From the NCBI GenBank assembly GCA_965218715.1, contig CBDCLY010000042.1, forward strand, positions 17,734 through 81,733: 64,000 nt of DNA, given 5' to 3'. Of the stretch, positions 25,462 to 34,149 are shown piece by piece. Origin of the DNA: CBDCLY01 sp965218715. Lineage in GTDB: Bacteria; Bacteroidota; Bacteroidia; Flavobacteriales_E; Vicingaceae. Positions within the stretch are counted from its first letter, which is position 1. Each line of letters begins with the position of its first letter. Below the pieces are notes generated by a model. The model ran no database searches, was not told the origin of the DNA, and worked only from the letters and a program-made list of their open reading frames with translations. The position numbers were made by a program, and so were the translations under genes.

Positions 25462-27797
25462 AAAAATTAGGAATAGTAGTATTGACCTGCCTATTGCAAT
25501 TGAGTTCCATAGCACAAGAGCAGTTCGATTTAGCAGAAATGGAACAAGTGCTTTTAGAGGAAATTAATAAAATTCGGACTGAGAAAAACCTAAAGAATTT
25601 AGCTTTGGATGAGGTGCTAAATGCTGCTGCCTTTGACCAAGCAGAATTCATATTAAAAAATGGGAAGTTGAGCCATATCCAAAACGATAAAAGAAAGGCA
25701 AAACTCATGGATAGAATAATTTATTATAAGGGTCTAAATGCTCAGGCAGGAGAAAACATCGCCATGATTAATTATGGAATGAAGGTAGAGGTAGATCTAA
25801 AAAAAACAAGAAGTGTTGCGAATAACCCAGAATTGCTAATTAAAGGTGCAATAACTTCATGGCTAAAAGAAGATGACGGGGCTTTAAATATTTTAGATCC
25901 CAATTATTTTTTGGCAGGGGTATCAACTCTTCGGACAGAGCAAAATGCATTCATTTTTGTTTTTGTTGGTGCAAACTTGCCATATGAAATGCCGGCCGGC
26001 GTTAAACCCAATTTTAACAATCATGGAATTGAAGGAGATAAAGAAAATGCTTGCTCTTCATTTCTTGAAAAACATGGAACACTGCCTCAATTGTTTTCTG
26101 ATGCGTTTAAAGTTGAAGGTCAAGAAGTATTTTTAGAATACCATGATTTAGCATTTGTTGAAGAAATTTTAGATGGCGGCGGCGATGGAATTGCCATTGA
26201 GTTTGTCCAAAAAGATCAATTCAATTGTGGAGAAAGTAATCGTTTGTTTCCAGGGAATGTTGCCCGAGGTGAATTGTATCCCCCAGCGAGAAAGGGAAAG
26301 CTGAGTGTTCTCAATAGTAAAAAGGAAGAAGGTGCAGTTAAAATTAGCCTAGGCGAGATCCCTTCATACTATTCACCTAGTTCCACTGAAATAAATGGAT
26401 TGATCATCAAGGATGGGAATTTGTGCGCGAGAATTCCATACAACAGGGTAAAAACTGAGAACAAAAGATGGTTAGGTTTTCCCTATTTGTTTGCGGGTGA
26501 GGCAATGGAGTACGGTAAGGAGATTTCAGATTCAAGCAGCTTTTATTTTGATATAGGCACGATAGAGCAATTGAAGAATGCAAACCGAATCCTTGATAAT
26601 TATCTTGGCAACCTTAGCTATCAATTACAAGAAGTACTCATCGATTTTACTGCTTCTCCAGGGCATGAAGACGACCTAAATGCAAACTATTTAGAAGAGC
26701 ATTTTCAAGCTGTTTTCGACAAGTATTTTAAGCCTGACGAAATGTCGATTACCTATCAATTTCATACAGACTGGGAACAATATGAAAAATTTAAAAAGGG
26801 CACTTTCTATCAATTGGAAACAGAAGGAATGGAGCAACACGAGGTGAAAGATTACCTGGTTAAAACCATGAAAGAAGACACTAAATTGAAGAAAGCTTTG
26901 GGAGAAATGAAAACCTTAAAGATCCAGTTTCGAGGGAGCATGCAATTTACCGATAGCGTCAGCTTTGAAGATCGATACTTGTTATATAAAAGCTTATTGA
27001 TGAATAATAAACTTTCTTTGGCAGAGCAATTTCAAAGGCAATTACTAGAGGAAGTAGAAGGAGATATGAGCCGCATGAAGGAATTCGAACCTTTGGATCT
27101 CCCTCAAGAAAAAAGCAATCTTAACCTGATCAATAATGAACTAGTATTGGCAACTTTAAAGGGTGAGAAAACTTATGGAGCTAATCAAATTCACAAAGCA
27201 TTTTTAGAATTGCATCTCATTCATCCTGGCAACCCAATAGTTAGGTATAATTATCATTTATCGCTTCTAAAGCATTGGTCAGGGTCCAATAAAAGAATAA
27301 AGGACATTGCTAAATGGAAAAAGAAATTCGAATTGCTGAGGGCAGTTGAATTTCCTAAAGACGCGTTTGCGAGGGCTTATGTAAATTATTCAATCATAGC
27401 TGCAGATTACTATTTCGATACAGGAGAATTTGATTATCGAAGAAAAGCATTTGACAATGTATTGAGGTATGCAAGGCCAGCTAAGTTAACGCCAAATGAA
27501 ATTTTGGACATCGCTAAATATTTGTGTTATCAAGATCAATATACTAGAGCCATTGAATTGCTTTTGCCTCATGTTGGCGTAGAAAAGCCAGATCAACAAT
27601 TGCTGCAATACTTTTTACAAATTGCGATATATGTTGAGGATGAGGTAGAACCTAAAAACTATTTAAAGTACCTTGAAAAGTATCAAAATTTATTTCCTAA
27701 GGAGTTTTGTGCACTATTTTCAAATGATCAGATGGGATTTCAAGCCCTGCTGAATGAAGACATCAAAATGCAGTATTGCGCTACTTGTAAAAATTAA
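25458..27797 (+). CDS. Large exported CAP-domain protein
   Basis: A 779-residue protein with a signal peptide (MKKLGIVVLTCLLQLSSIAQ) and an N-terminal CAP/SCP domain (about residues 25-180). In it, LLEEINKIRTEKNLKNLALD, AAAFDQAEFILKNGKLSH, the GENIAM motif and the loss-of-strand 'NPNYFLAGVST' region are recognisable. CAP domains in bacteria are mostly of unknown biochemical role. The remaining ~590 residues include a region of unknown fold and a helical TPR-like C-terminus (about 540-760, e.g. LLKHWSGSNKRIKDIAKW). It starts inside the stop of the second OmpA gene, so the three genes form one translationally coupled set and may form an envelope complex. Confidence 0.8.
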   Translation: MKKLGIVVLTCLLQLSSIAQEQFDLAEMEQVLLEEINKIRTEKNLKNLALDEVLNAAAFDQAEFILKNGKLSHIQNDKRKAKLMDRIIYYKGLNAQAGENIAMINYGMKVEVDLKKTRSVANNPELLIKGAITSWLKEDDGALNILDPNYFLAGVSTLRTEQNAFIFVFVGANLPYEMPAGVKPNFNNHGIEGDKENACSSFLEKHGTLPQLFSDAFKVEGQEVFLEYHDLAFVEEILDGGGDGIAIEFVQKDQFNCGESNRLFPGNVARGELYPPARKGKLSVLNSKKEEGAVKISLGEIPSYYSPSSTEINGLIIKDGNLCARIPYNRVKTENKRWLGFPYLFAGEAMEYGKEISDSSSFYFDIGTIEQLKNANRILDNYLGNLSYQLQEVLIDFTASPGHEDDLNANYLEEHFQAVFDKYFKPDEMSITYQFHTDWEQYEKFKKGTFYQLETEGMEQHEVKDYLVKTMKEDTKLKKALGEMKTLKIQFRGSMQFTDSVSFEDRYLLYKSLLMNNKLSLAEQFQRQLLEEVEGDMSRMKEFEPLDLPQEKSNLNLINNELVLATLKGEKTYGANQIHKAFLELHLIHPGNPIVRYNYHLSLLKHWSGSNKRIKDIAKWKKKFELLRAVEFPKDAFARAYVNYSIIAADYYFDTGEFDYRRKAFDNVLRYARPAKLTPNEILDIAKYLCYQDQYTRAIELLLPHVGVEKPDQQLLQYFLQIAIYVEDEVEPKNYLKYLEKYQNLFPKEFCALFSNDQMGFQALLNEDIKMQYCATCKN

Positions 27798-27799
27798 TA

Positions 27800-29098
27800 A
27801 TGGACCTGTCTAAATACAATGTAAAATCTATAAAAGGCTGGGCCTTCTATGATTGGGCAAATTCTTCCTACCCTCTAGTAATTACCACCGCCATCTTTCC
27901 AATGTTTTATGAGTACCAAACTTCTCATGACATCAATGGGATGTATCAAGGAGACATGGTTGAATTTCTTGGTTATCAATTTCGGAATACAGAACTGTAC
28001 TCCTATGTGGCATCGCTTTCCTTCCTTGTGGTTTCATTAATTTCTCCTATTCTTTCGGGCATTGCTGATTATGCCGACAATAAGAAATTCTTCTTGAAGG
28101 TATTTTGTTACTTGGGAGCAACTGCATGTGCTTCACTTTACTTTTTTGATGTTAATTATTTGGAATTGAGTATGATATCTGTTTTTTTGGCTAGCATTGG
28201 CTTTTGGGGAAGCATTGTATTTTACAATGCATACCTGCCTGAGTTAGCGCCAATAAATGAGCACGATAGAATTTCAGCAAAAGGATATGCACTCGGATAT
28301 TTGGGAAGTTCTATTCTATTGATTATTAACTTGGTGTTGATTATGGGTTTCGACATGAGCCCTCGATACTCCTTCCTAAGTGTAGCCGTCTGGTGGGTAG
28401 GCTTTAGTCAGTATACCTATGCAACTCTCCCTGATAGGAGTCAGCAAAATGAAAAACAAAAAATTGATTTTTGGAAGGGTTGGCAAGAGCTGCAAAAAGT
28501 TTGGAGTACCTTAAAAAACTTAAAAGCCTTAAAGCGTTATTTGACCTCATTTTTTGTGTTTAGTATGGGAGTGCAAACAGTTATGTTGATGGCTACACTG
28601 TTTGCGGCCAAGGAAATTAATTGGGAGGGTGATGGAGCAAAATCTGGTTTAATCATATCTGTTTTAATCATTCAATTCATTGCAATAATTGGTGCCTATT
28701 TGTTCGCTTACTTTTCTAAAATATGGGGCAATTTAAAGGCGCTTAGCATAGCACTTTTTATTTGGGTAGCCATTTGTGTATTGGCTTACTTTATTCACGA
28801 GCCATTCGAGTTTTATATAATAGCTGGTATTGTTGGTTTAGTAATGGGGGGCATTCAGTCTTTATCAAGATCAACGTATGCCAAACTATTACCAGAAACA
28901 AAAGATACTGCCTCATTTTTTAGCTTTTACGATGTGTTGGAAAAGATTGGAATAGTTATCGGCACATTTTCTTATGGCTTAATTGAAGGGATAACAGGCA
29001 GTATGCGCAATTCTATTTTCGCCTTAGCCGTATTCTTTATTCTTGGTTTTGTTCTATTGTTAATGGTGCCAAAAGAAAAGGAAATTGCTGCTAATTAA
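27800..29098 (+). CDS. MFS transporter, UMF1/Atg22-like family
   Basis: A 432-residue integral membrane protein with about 12 hydrophobic segments. The N-terminus GWAFYDWANSSYPLVITTAI is the hallmark of the UMF1 (vacuole effluxer Atg22-like) family, and GGIQSLSRSTYAKLLP (about residues 353-368) is its second conserved loop. Fungal members export amino acids from vacuoles; bacterial substrates are not established. The start is two bases past the stop of the CAP gene, so it is probably the last gene of that operon, though its function need not be related. Confidence 0.88.
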   Translation: MDLSKYNVKSIKGWAFYDWANSSYPLVITTAIFPMFYEYQTSHDINGMYQGDMVEFLGYQFRNTELYSYVASLSFLVVSLISPILSGIADYADNKKFFLKVFCYLGATACASLYFFDVNYLELSMISVFLASIGFWGSIVFYNAYLPELAPINEHDRISAKGYALGYLGSSILLIINLVLIMGFDMSPRYSFLSVAVWWVGFSQYTYATLPDRSQQNEKQKIDFWKGWQELQKVWSTLKNLKALKRYLTSFFVFSMGVQTVMLMATLFAAKEINWEGDGAKSGLIISVLIIQFIAIIGAYLFAYFSKIWGNLKALSIALFIWVAICVLAYFIHEPFEFYIIAGIVGLVMGGIQSLSRSTYAKLLPETKDTASFFSFYDVLEKIGIVIGTFSYGLIEGITGSMRNSIFALAVFFILGFVLLLMVPKEKEIAAN

Positions 29099-29111
29099 TT
29101 CCATTTCGGCT

Positions 29112-29119
29112 TAGATTTG
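29112..29119 (+). promoter_or_regulatory. -7 promoter element (TAGATTTG) of lhgO
   Basis: Perfect TANNTTTG, 21 bases upstream of the ATG at 29141. A TTG at 29085-29087 is 24 bases upstream, slightly long for a -33. Confidence 0.5.
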
Positions 29120-29140
29120 TATTTCATTTAATTGAGAAAA

Positions 29141-30349
29141 ATGGTCTACGATATTTGTTTAATTGGAGGAGGAATTGTTGGAGCTGCTACTTGGTATCAA
29201 CTTCAAAGAAAGTATCCCAACAAGTCGATCCTATTGATCGAAAAAGAAAAAAACTTAGCCAATCATCAAACCGGAAATAATTCTGGAGTAATTCATTCAG
29301 GCTTGTATTACAAACCTGGATCAAAGAAGGCCATTAACTGCGTAAAAGGTAGGCATGCCTTAGTTGATTTTGCAAAAGAATTTGGTGTTCAACATGAAGT
29401 TTGTGGTAAAGTTGTGGTTGCAACTAATGAGTCTGAGTTGCCCTTTATGGATAAAATATTTGATAATGGAATTGCGAACAATACAGAAGGAATAGTAAAA
29501 ATTAATGCTCAGCAAATTCAAGAAATAGAGCCAAATTGCGTTGGCGTTGCTGGTATTCATGTTCCCTGCACGGGCATCATCGATTTTGTTGGTGCTACAA
29601 ATAGATTGGCCGAGGTTGCAAGTGGAATACAAGAAAAATCATCTTTAAAGTTGGAAGAAGAGTTTCTTAGATTAGAAGAAGGTGAGGTAGGAACCGTATT
29701 TACTAATAAGGGAAAATACCAAGCAAAACATTTTATCTTTTGTGGTGGACTTCAATCTGACCGATTAGCAGAAAAAGATGGCGTTAATGCTGAAATGCAA
29801 ATTGTTGGCTTTCGAGGAGATTATTATGAATTAACTGATCAAGCAATTGGAAAAGTGAAGCATTTAATCTACCCAGTTCCAAATCCTGCTTTTCCCTTTT
29901 TAGGAGTTCATTTTACTAGAATGGTTGAAGGTGGTGTGGAATGCGGACCAAATGCTGTCTTCACTTTTAAACGTGAAGGTTATGGAAAAACCGACTTTGA
30001 TTTGAAGGATACTGTAGATGCATTGTCCTATGTTGGAACGTGGAAATTATTTGCAAAGCATTGGAGATTTGGCCTAGACGAATACAAGCGTGCTTTTAGC
30101 AAAAGATTGTTTTTAAGTCGATTGCAAGGACTCATTCCTTCTCTTCAAATGGAAGACATTAAGCCTGGCAGGGCAGGAGTTAGAGCAATGGCTTTAGGTC
30201 CTGATGGGGAAATGATTGATGATTTTAAAATTGCCTATAAGGGAAATAGTATTCATGTTCTAAATGCACCATCTCCAGCGGCAACTGCCTGTTTGGCAAT
30301 AGCTGAAGACATCGTAGAAATGGCAACAAAGAAATTTAACTTGAACTAA
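29141..30349 (+). CDS. lhgO: L-2-hydroxyglutarate oxidase
   Basis: A ~402-residue FAD-dependent oxidoreductase. The dinucleotide-binding motif CLIGGGIVGAATWYQL follows the start directly, and the LhgO signature NNSGVIHSGLYYKPGSKKA occurs near residue 47. The C-terminal stretch GRAGVRAMALGPDGEMIDDF also fits the family, which oxidises L-2-hydroxyglutarate to 2-oxoglutarate, a metabolite-repair reaction feeding the TCA cycle. The frame opens at a TTG three codons upstream, but the ATG at 29141 is better placed relative to the -7 element. It ends base-to-base against the convergent gene at 30350. Confidence 0.92.
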   Translation: MVYDICLIGGGIVGAATWYQLQRKYPNKSILLIEKEKNLANHQTGNNSGVIHSGLYYKPGSKKAINCVKGRHALVDFAKEFGVQHEVCGKVVVATNESELPFMDKIFDNGIANNTEGIVKINAQQIQEIEPNCVGVAGIHVPCTGIIDFVGATNRLAEVASGIQEKSSLKLEEEFLRLEEGEVGTVFTNKGKYQAKHFIFCGGLQSDRLAEKDGVNAEMQIVGFRGDYYELTDQAIGKVKHLIYPVPNPAFPFLGVHFTRMVEGGVECGPNAVFTFKREGYGKTDFDLKDTVDALSYVGTWKLFAKHWRFGLDEYKRAFSKRLFLSRLQGLIPSLQMEDIKPGRAGVRAMALGPDGEMIDDFKIAYKGNSIHVLNAPSPAATACLAIAEDIVEMATKKFNLN

Positions 30350-30895
30350 CTATTCCGTTAATTGATACTCCTTTTGTGTAGATTCCCAATTGAAAAGAAA
30401 TAGGGCCATGGCCTCATCTAACCTTTTAAGAAATAAGGGGTTTGGGGCATTCATGTTTCTGAAGTAATCTTCTTGATATTGTCCCAACTCGTATTTAAAG
30501 AATAGGGCTTTGGACATCGCATAAAGATTATTATTAGAAGGGTGGTTAACCCGACTTAAATAACTTTGATACTCCCTCAATCTTGCTTCCAGTTTATCAA
30601 AGGAAACATCAAATACACCTGACAGCTTGGTGATGATTAAATTAATCATACGATTGTCTTGATGTGCAGGAAGGTGCTTAGGCACTTCTTTTAAGTTTGC
30701 GGCTAAAACTATCAGTAAGAATTTGCTATCATCTGCCTTCTCTAGGTTTGGTGAATTAATAAATTCTGGAGACTCGTTTATTAAACCAATAATGTCTTGG
30801 AATCCACTTTCAACAGCCTCAAGAGTAGCATTAACAAAAATGTTAGCGAGGGTATCTTCTTTTAACTTTTTCTTGCCGAAGATTTTAGTAAACAT
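30350..30895 (-). CDS. Conserved-looking helical protein of unknown function
   Basis: A 181-residue protein I do not recognise. It has a basic N-terminus (MFTKIFGKKKLKEDTLANIF), no signal peptide or membrane segment, and is predicted to be almost all helical (SGFQDIIGLINESPEFIN, LEARLREYQSYLSRV). It is probably cytoplasmic. Normal codon use, a clean start after a TACTTTTG promoter element, and the adjoining DnaA-box-like cluster upstream argue that it is a real gene. Its stop codon directly abuts the stop of lhgO on the other strand with no spacer. Confidence 0.75.
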   Translation of the reverse strand: MFTKIFGKKKLKEDTLANIFVNATLEAVESGFQDIIGLINESPEFINSPNLEKADDSKFLLIVLAANLKEVPKHLPAHQDNRMINLIITKLSGVFDVSFDKLEARLREYQSYLSRVNHPSNNNLYAMSKALFFKYELGQYQEDYFRNMNAPNPLFLKRLDEAMALFLFNWESTQKEYQLTE

Positions 30896-30926
30896 GTTTT
30901 GAGCAGAATGATTAAAAATTCTAAAT

Positions 30927-30934
30927 CAAAAGTA
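30927..30934 (-). promoter_or_regulatory. -7 promoter element (TACTTTTG) of the unknown gene
   Basis: Perfect TANNTTTG on the minus strand, 31 bases upstream of the ATG at 30895. The cluster of DnaA-box-like sites begins about 40 bases further upstream. Confidence 0.5.
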
Positions 30935-30973
30935 TGGTATATGAAATCTGCTGTTCAGGCAATTTGAAAAGGC

Positions 30974-31030
30974 TTATCAACAAAGTTATTAACGAAATTT
31001 TCAAATTGTTAATAAGTGAATTGTTGATAA
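30974..31030. promoter_or_regulatory. Cluster of four DnaA-box-like 9-mers in inverted arrangement
   Basis: TTATCAACA (30974-30982) and TTATTAACG (30986-30994) on the plus strand face TTATTAACA (31007-31015) and TTATCAACA (31022-31030) on the minus strand. All are close to the DnaA box TTATNCACA (A or T for the C is a common variant in AT-rich genomes). They lie within 57 bases of an AT-rich, 190-base intergenic region between purB and the unknown gene. It could be part of a replication origin, a DnaA-dependent regulatory site, or a binding site for another dimeric regulator. Confidence 0.5.
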
Positions 31031-31085
31031 GTGAAGATGAGTGAACTTTGGTCTAAGTCCTTAAAGGTAGGCGACTTGACTGGAA

Positions 31086-32432
31086 TTAGAACAGGTCAAT
31101 TCCAGTATAATTGCTTGGGCTAATCTTTCGCAATTCTGATTTTACCTCTTCAGATACCGCTAAAGTCTCGATGAACCTAGCGATAGATTCTTCGTTAATT
31201 GTCTCATTTTTTCTAGTTAGGTCTTTTAAGGCCTCATAAGGTTGATCATATTCTTCTCTTCTTAATACTGTCTGAATTGCCTCAGCCACAACTGCCCAAT
31301 TATTTTCTAAGTCTTGTTTAATTTTATCTTGATTCAATACCAATTTTCCAAAACCTTTTAGCATTGATTTGATGGCGAGTAGACTATGTGCAACTGGTAC
31401 ACCAATGTTTCTTAATACTGTGGAATCTGTTAGGTCTCTTTGTAATCGGCTAATTGGAAGTTTAGCACTCAGGTGTTCAAAGATGGCATTTGCTATTCCT
31501 AGGTTTCCTTCGGCATTTTCAAAATCAATCGGGTTTACCTTGTGAGGCATAGCAGAGGAACCAACTTCCCCCTCTTTGATCTTTTGCTTGAAGTAATCCA
31601 TAGAGATGTAGGTCCACAAGTCTCTATTGATGTCAATCAATATTGTATTGATCCGCTTTAAGGAATCAAACAATCGTGCAAGATTATCGTAATGCTCAAC
31701 TTGTGTGGTAATCTGGGAACGGAAAAGTCCTAAAGTGTCATTTACAAATTCATTCGCAAATTCTACCCAATCTATCTCAGGATAGGCAACATGATGTGCG
31801 TTAAAGTTTCCCGTAGCTCCGCCAAACTTTGCAGAAAATGGGGTGTCGATAAGGCAATTGTATTGCTCCTTTAGTCGATCGGCATACACCATTATTTCTT
31901 TGCCTAATTTTGTTGGAGAAGCTGGTTGTCCGTGGGTTCTAGCAAGCATAGGAACTCCTTTCCACTCCATTGCAAAAGCATTTAGTTCTGAAATTATCTC
32001 ATTTAATTCAGGGATGTAAACCTCTTCAATGGCATCCCTCATGCTCATAGGAATTGCCGTGTTGTTTATGTCTTGTGAAGTTAAGCCAAAGTGAATGAAC
32101 TCCAACTGACTTTTTAAATCACTTGATGCTAGTTTTTCTTTGATAAAGTATTCAACCGCTTTTACATCATGATTGGTCACTTTTTCAATTTCTTTAACTC
32201 TTAGCGCATCTTCATCTGAAAAATTGATATAAATATTTCTTAAGGTTTGAAAATGTGAGGCATCAATTCCACCCAATTGAGGGAGAGGAATTTTACACAA
32301 TGAAATGAAGTAATCGATTTCAACCCGAATTCTGTACTTGATAAGGGCTGCTTCTGAAAAATATTGGGAAAGGCTTTGAACTTTAGAAAAATACCTACCG
32401 TCTATAGGGGAAATTGCATGTAATGAGCTCAT
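31086..32432 (-). CDS. purB: Adenylosuccinate lyase
   Basis: A 448-residue member of the fumarase/aspartase superfamily that acts twice in purine synthesis, releasing fumarate from SAICAR and from adenylosuccinate. The superfamily signature GSSAMPHKVNP is at residues 291-301, with the PurB-specific start LHAISPIDGRYFSKV and HFGLTSQDINNTAIP near residue 114 and RTHGQPASPTKLGKE near 165. The frame extends three codons upstream to a TTG, but the ATG at 32432 directly after the peptidase stop is preferred. It is the last gene of a three-gene run with the M3 peptidase and DUF5606. Confidence 0.96.
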   Translation of the reverse strand: MSSLHAISPIDGRYFSKVQSLSQYFSEAALIKYRIRVEIDYFISLCKIPLPQLGGIDASHFQTLRNIYINFSDEDALRVKEIEKVTNHDVKAVEYFIKEKLASSDLKSQLEFIHFGLTSQDINNTAIPMSMRDAIEEVYIPELNEIISELNAFAMEWKGVPMLARTHGQPASPTKLGKEIMVYADRLKEQYNCLIDTPFSAKFGGATGNFNAHHVAYPEIDWVEFANEFVNDTLGLFRSQITTQVEHYDNLARLFDSLKRINTILIDINRDLWTYISMDYFKQKIKEGEVGSSAMPHKVNPIDFENAEGNLGIANAIFEHLSAKLPISRLQRDLTDSTVLRNIGVPVAHSLLAIKSMLKGFGKLVLNQDKIKQDLENNWAVVAEAIQTVLRREEYDQPYEALKDLTRKNETINEESIARFIETLAVSEEVKSELRKISPSNYTGIDLF

Positions 32433-32433
32433 G

Positions 32434-34149
32434 TTAGTCAAATGTTTGTTTTATTTCATTGAAAAGGAAGTCGCTTAATTCCTTCACGTATTCTAGGTTG
32501 AAGGAAAATTGTATTCCCGCTGTTTGGTATATTTCATTGATGGATTTTGTGTATCCTAAACTTAATGCCGCTTTGTACTGAATGATGGTTTGTTTAGGGT
32601 TTTTTCTATAATTCCTCCACATTGCAATAGCGCCCAATTGAGCCATTCCATATTCTATGTAATAAAAGGGAACTTCAAATAGATGCAATTGCTTTTGCCA
32701 AAGATTGGCTTTTATGTCATCCAAGTTTTCCCAACAGATTTCTGAAGATGAAAACTCATTCATTAGTTGCTCCCAATATTCAGTTCTCTCTTGTACACTA
32801 TGATCTGGATGCTTGTAGATCCAATGTTGAAATTTATCGATGCAAGCAATCCAAGGCAATCCTGATAATGCTCCAATCAGTTGATCTCGTTTGGCCCGTT
32901 TTAAATCTTCTTCATTTTCAAAGAAAGCATCCCAATGATCCATGCTTATTAACTCCATGCTCATGGAGGCTAATTCCGCAACTTCTGATGGAAAACTTTT
33001 ATCTGAAACATAAGGGAGTGGGTGACTCAAAACAGAATGAATGGCATGGCCACCTTCATGAACCATGGTTGTTACATCTCTAAAAGCACCACTCGCATTC
33101 ATGTATATAAAGGGAAGTCCAGATTCGTACAATGGGTAATTAAATCCACCTGGGGCTTTTCCCTTTTTAGAATCTAGGTCTAAATGGTTTTTTTCTTTCA
33201 TTGCAGCAATGCAATCTCCAAAGAATGGGTCTATTTCATTGAAACATTTTATCGTCTTGTCCAATAATTCATCACCTGTTACAAAGGGCTTAAGTGCTGG
33301 TTTTCCGTCCAAATCTACAGACAGGTCCCATGGAAACAATTGGTCTATTTTTAAACAGTCTTTTCTCTTCTTATAGATCCAATCCATTTTTGGCATCACA
33401 GATTCTCGGATGGCTTCATGAAATTTTTTGCAATCTTCTTGATTATAGTCAAACCTTCCTAGGGCATCAAATTTGTAACTTGTGAAATTATCATAGCCAG
33501 CATTTTTTGCTATGTCAGTCCTTTTCTTTTTTAAGCTGTCAAAAAGAGAATTAAGTTCACTTTTTATCTTTGCCCTTTCCTCAGCTATTGCAAAATAAAT
33601 TTCCTTTCTAAATGGTCTATTTAGGTCTTTTAGAAAATTTGATGCCTGCTGAAGTGTGTGTTTTTTTCCATCTTTTTCAATTTCTAAAACAGCATTCAAT
33701 TTTCCAAACTCTTGAGATTCTTCTTCTAATTTTGTGAAAATTGGGATGTTTTCTTCACGGAACAACTTAATTTCATTGGCCAAAGACCTTAAAATGATTT
33801 TAAATTGCTCTTGGTTCAAGTCCCTTAGCCATTCGCAATTTTGAAACTTTACATTTAAATCATGATCAAATGGGGATATTTTAGGGCTTATGGTTTGCAC
33901 AAAAATGGAAAAATCTTTTGCCAGAGATTCATCCCTAGTATCTACATTCATTCGGATGTAGCGCCATGCAAAATCTTCTGATACGGCCGAATCAATCTCG
34001 CTTCTATCACTTAACCAAGCTAATAGGTCTTCCTTATTGTTAAGTGATCTTGATTTTAGTTCGGAGTAATAGGGTTCGAGGGTTTCCCAAGTAAATTTTA
34101 AGTCTTTTGGAATGAAATTTCTTACACTAGGTTTAAAAGAATGCATCAT
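32434..34149 (-). CDS. M3-family oligoendopeptidase
   Basis: A 571-residue cytoplasmic zinc metallopeptidase of the PepF/M3B type. The zinc motif HEGGH is at residues 364-368 in the context VHEGGHAIHSVLSH, followed by the third ligand in SEVAELASMSMELIS near residue 388. PepF-like enzymes cleave short peptides and are usually involved in peptide turnover. There is no signal peptide. The first ATG (34149) overlaps the stop of the DUF5606 gene; a second ATG is the next codon. PurB begins right after the stop, so this is the middle gene of an operon. Confidence 0.93.
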   Translation of the reverse strand: MMHSFKPSVRNFIPKDLKFTWETLEPYYSELKSRSLNNKEDLLAWLSDRSEIDSAVSEDFAWRYIRMNVDTRDESLAKDFSIFVQTISPKISPFDHDLNVKFQNCEWLRDLNQEQFKIILRSLANEIKLFREENIPIFTKLEEESQEFGKLNAVLEIEKDGKKHTLQQASNFLKDLNRPFRKEIYFAIAEERAKIKSELNSLFDSLKKKRTDIAKNAGYDNFTSYKFDALGRFDYNQEDCKKFHEAIRESVMPKMDWIYKKRKDCLKIDQLFPWDLSVDLDGKPALKPFVTGDELLDKTIKCFNEIDPFFGDCIAAMKEKNHLDLDSKKGKAPGGFNYPLYESGLPFIYMNASGAFRDVTTMVHEGGHAIHSVLSHPLPYVSDKSFPSEVAELASMSMELISMDHWDAFFENEEDLKRAKRDQLIGALSGLPWIACIDKFQHWIYKHPDHSVQERTEYWEQLMNEFSSSEICWENLDDIKANLWQKQLHLFEVPFYYIEYGMAQLGAIAMWRNYRKNPKQTIIQYKAALSLGYTKSINEIYQTAGIQFSFNLEYVKELSDFLFNEIKQTFD

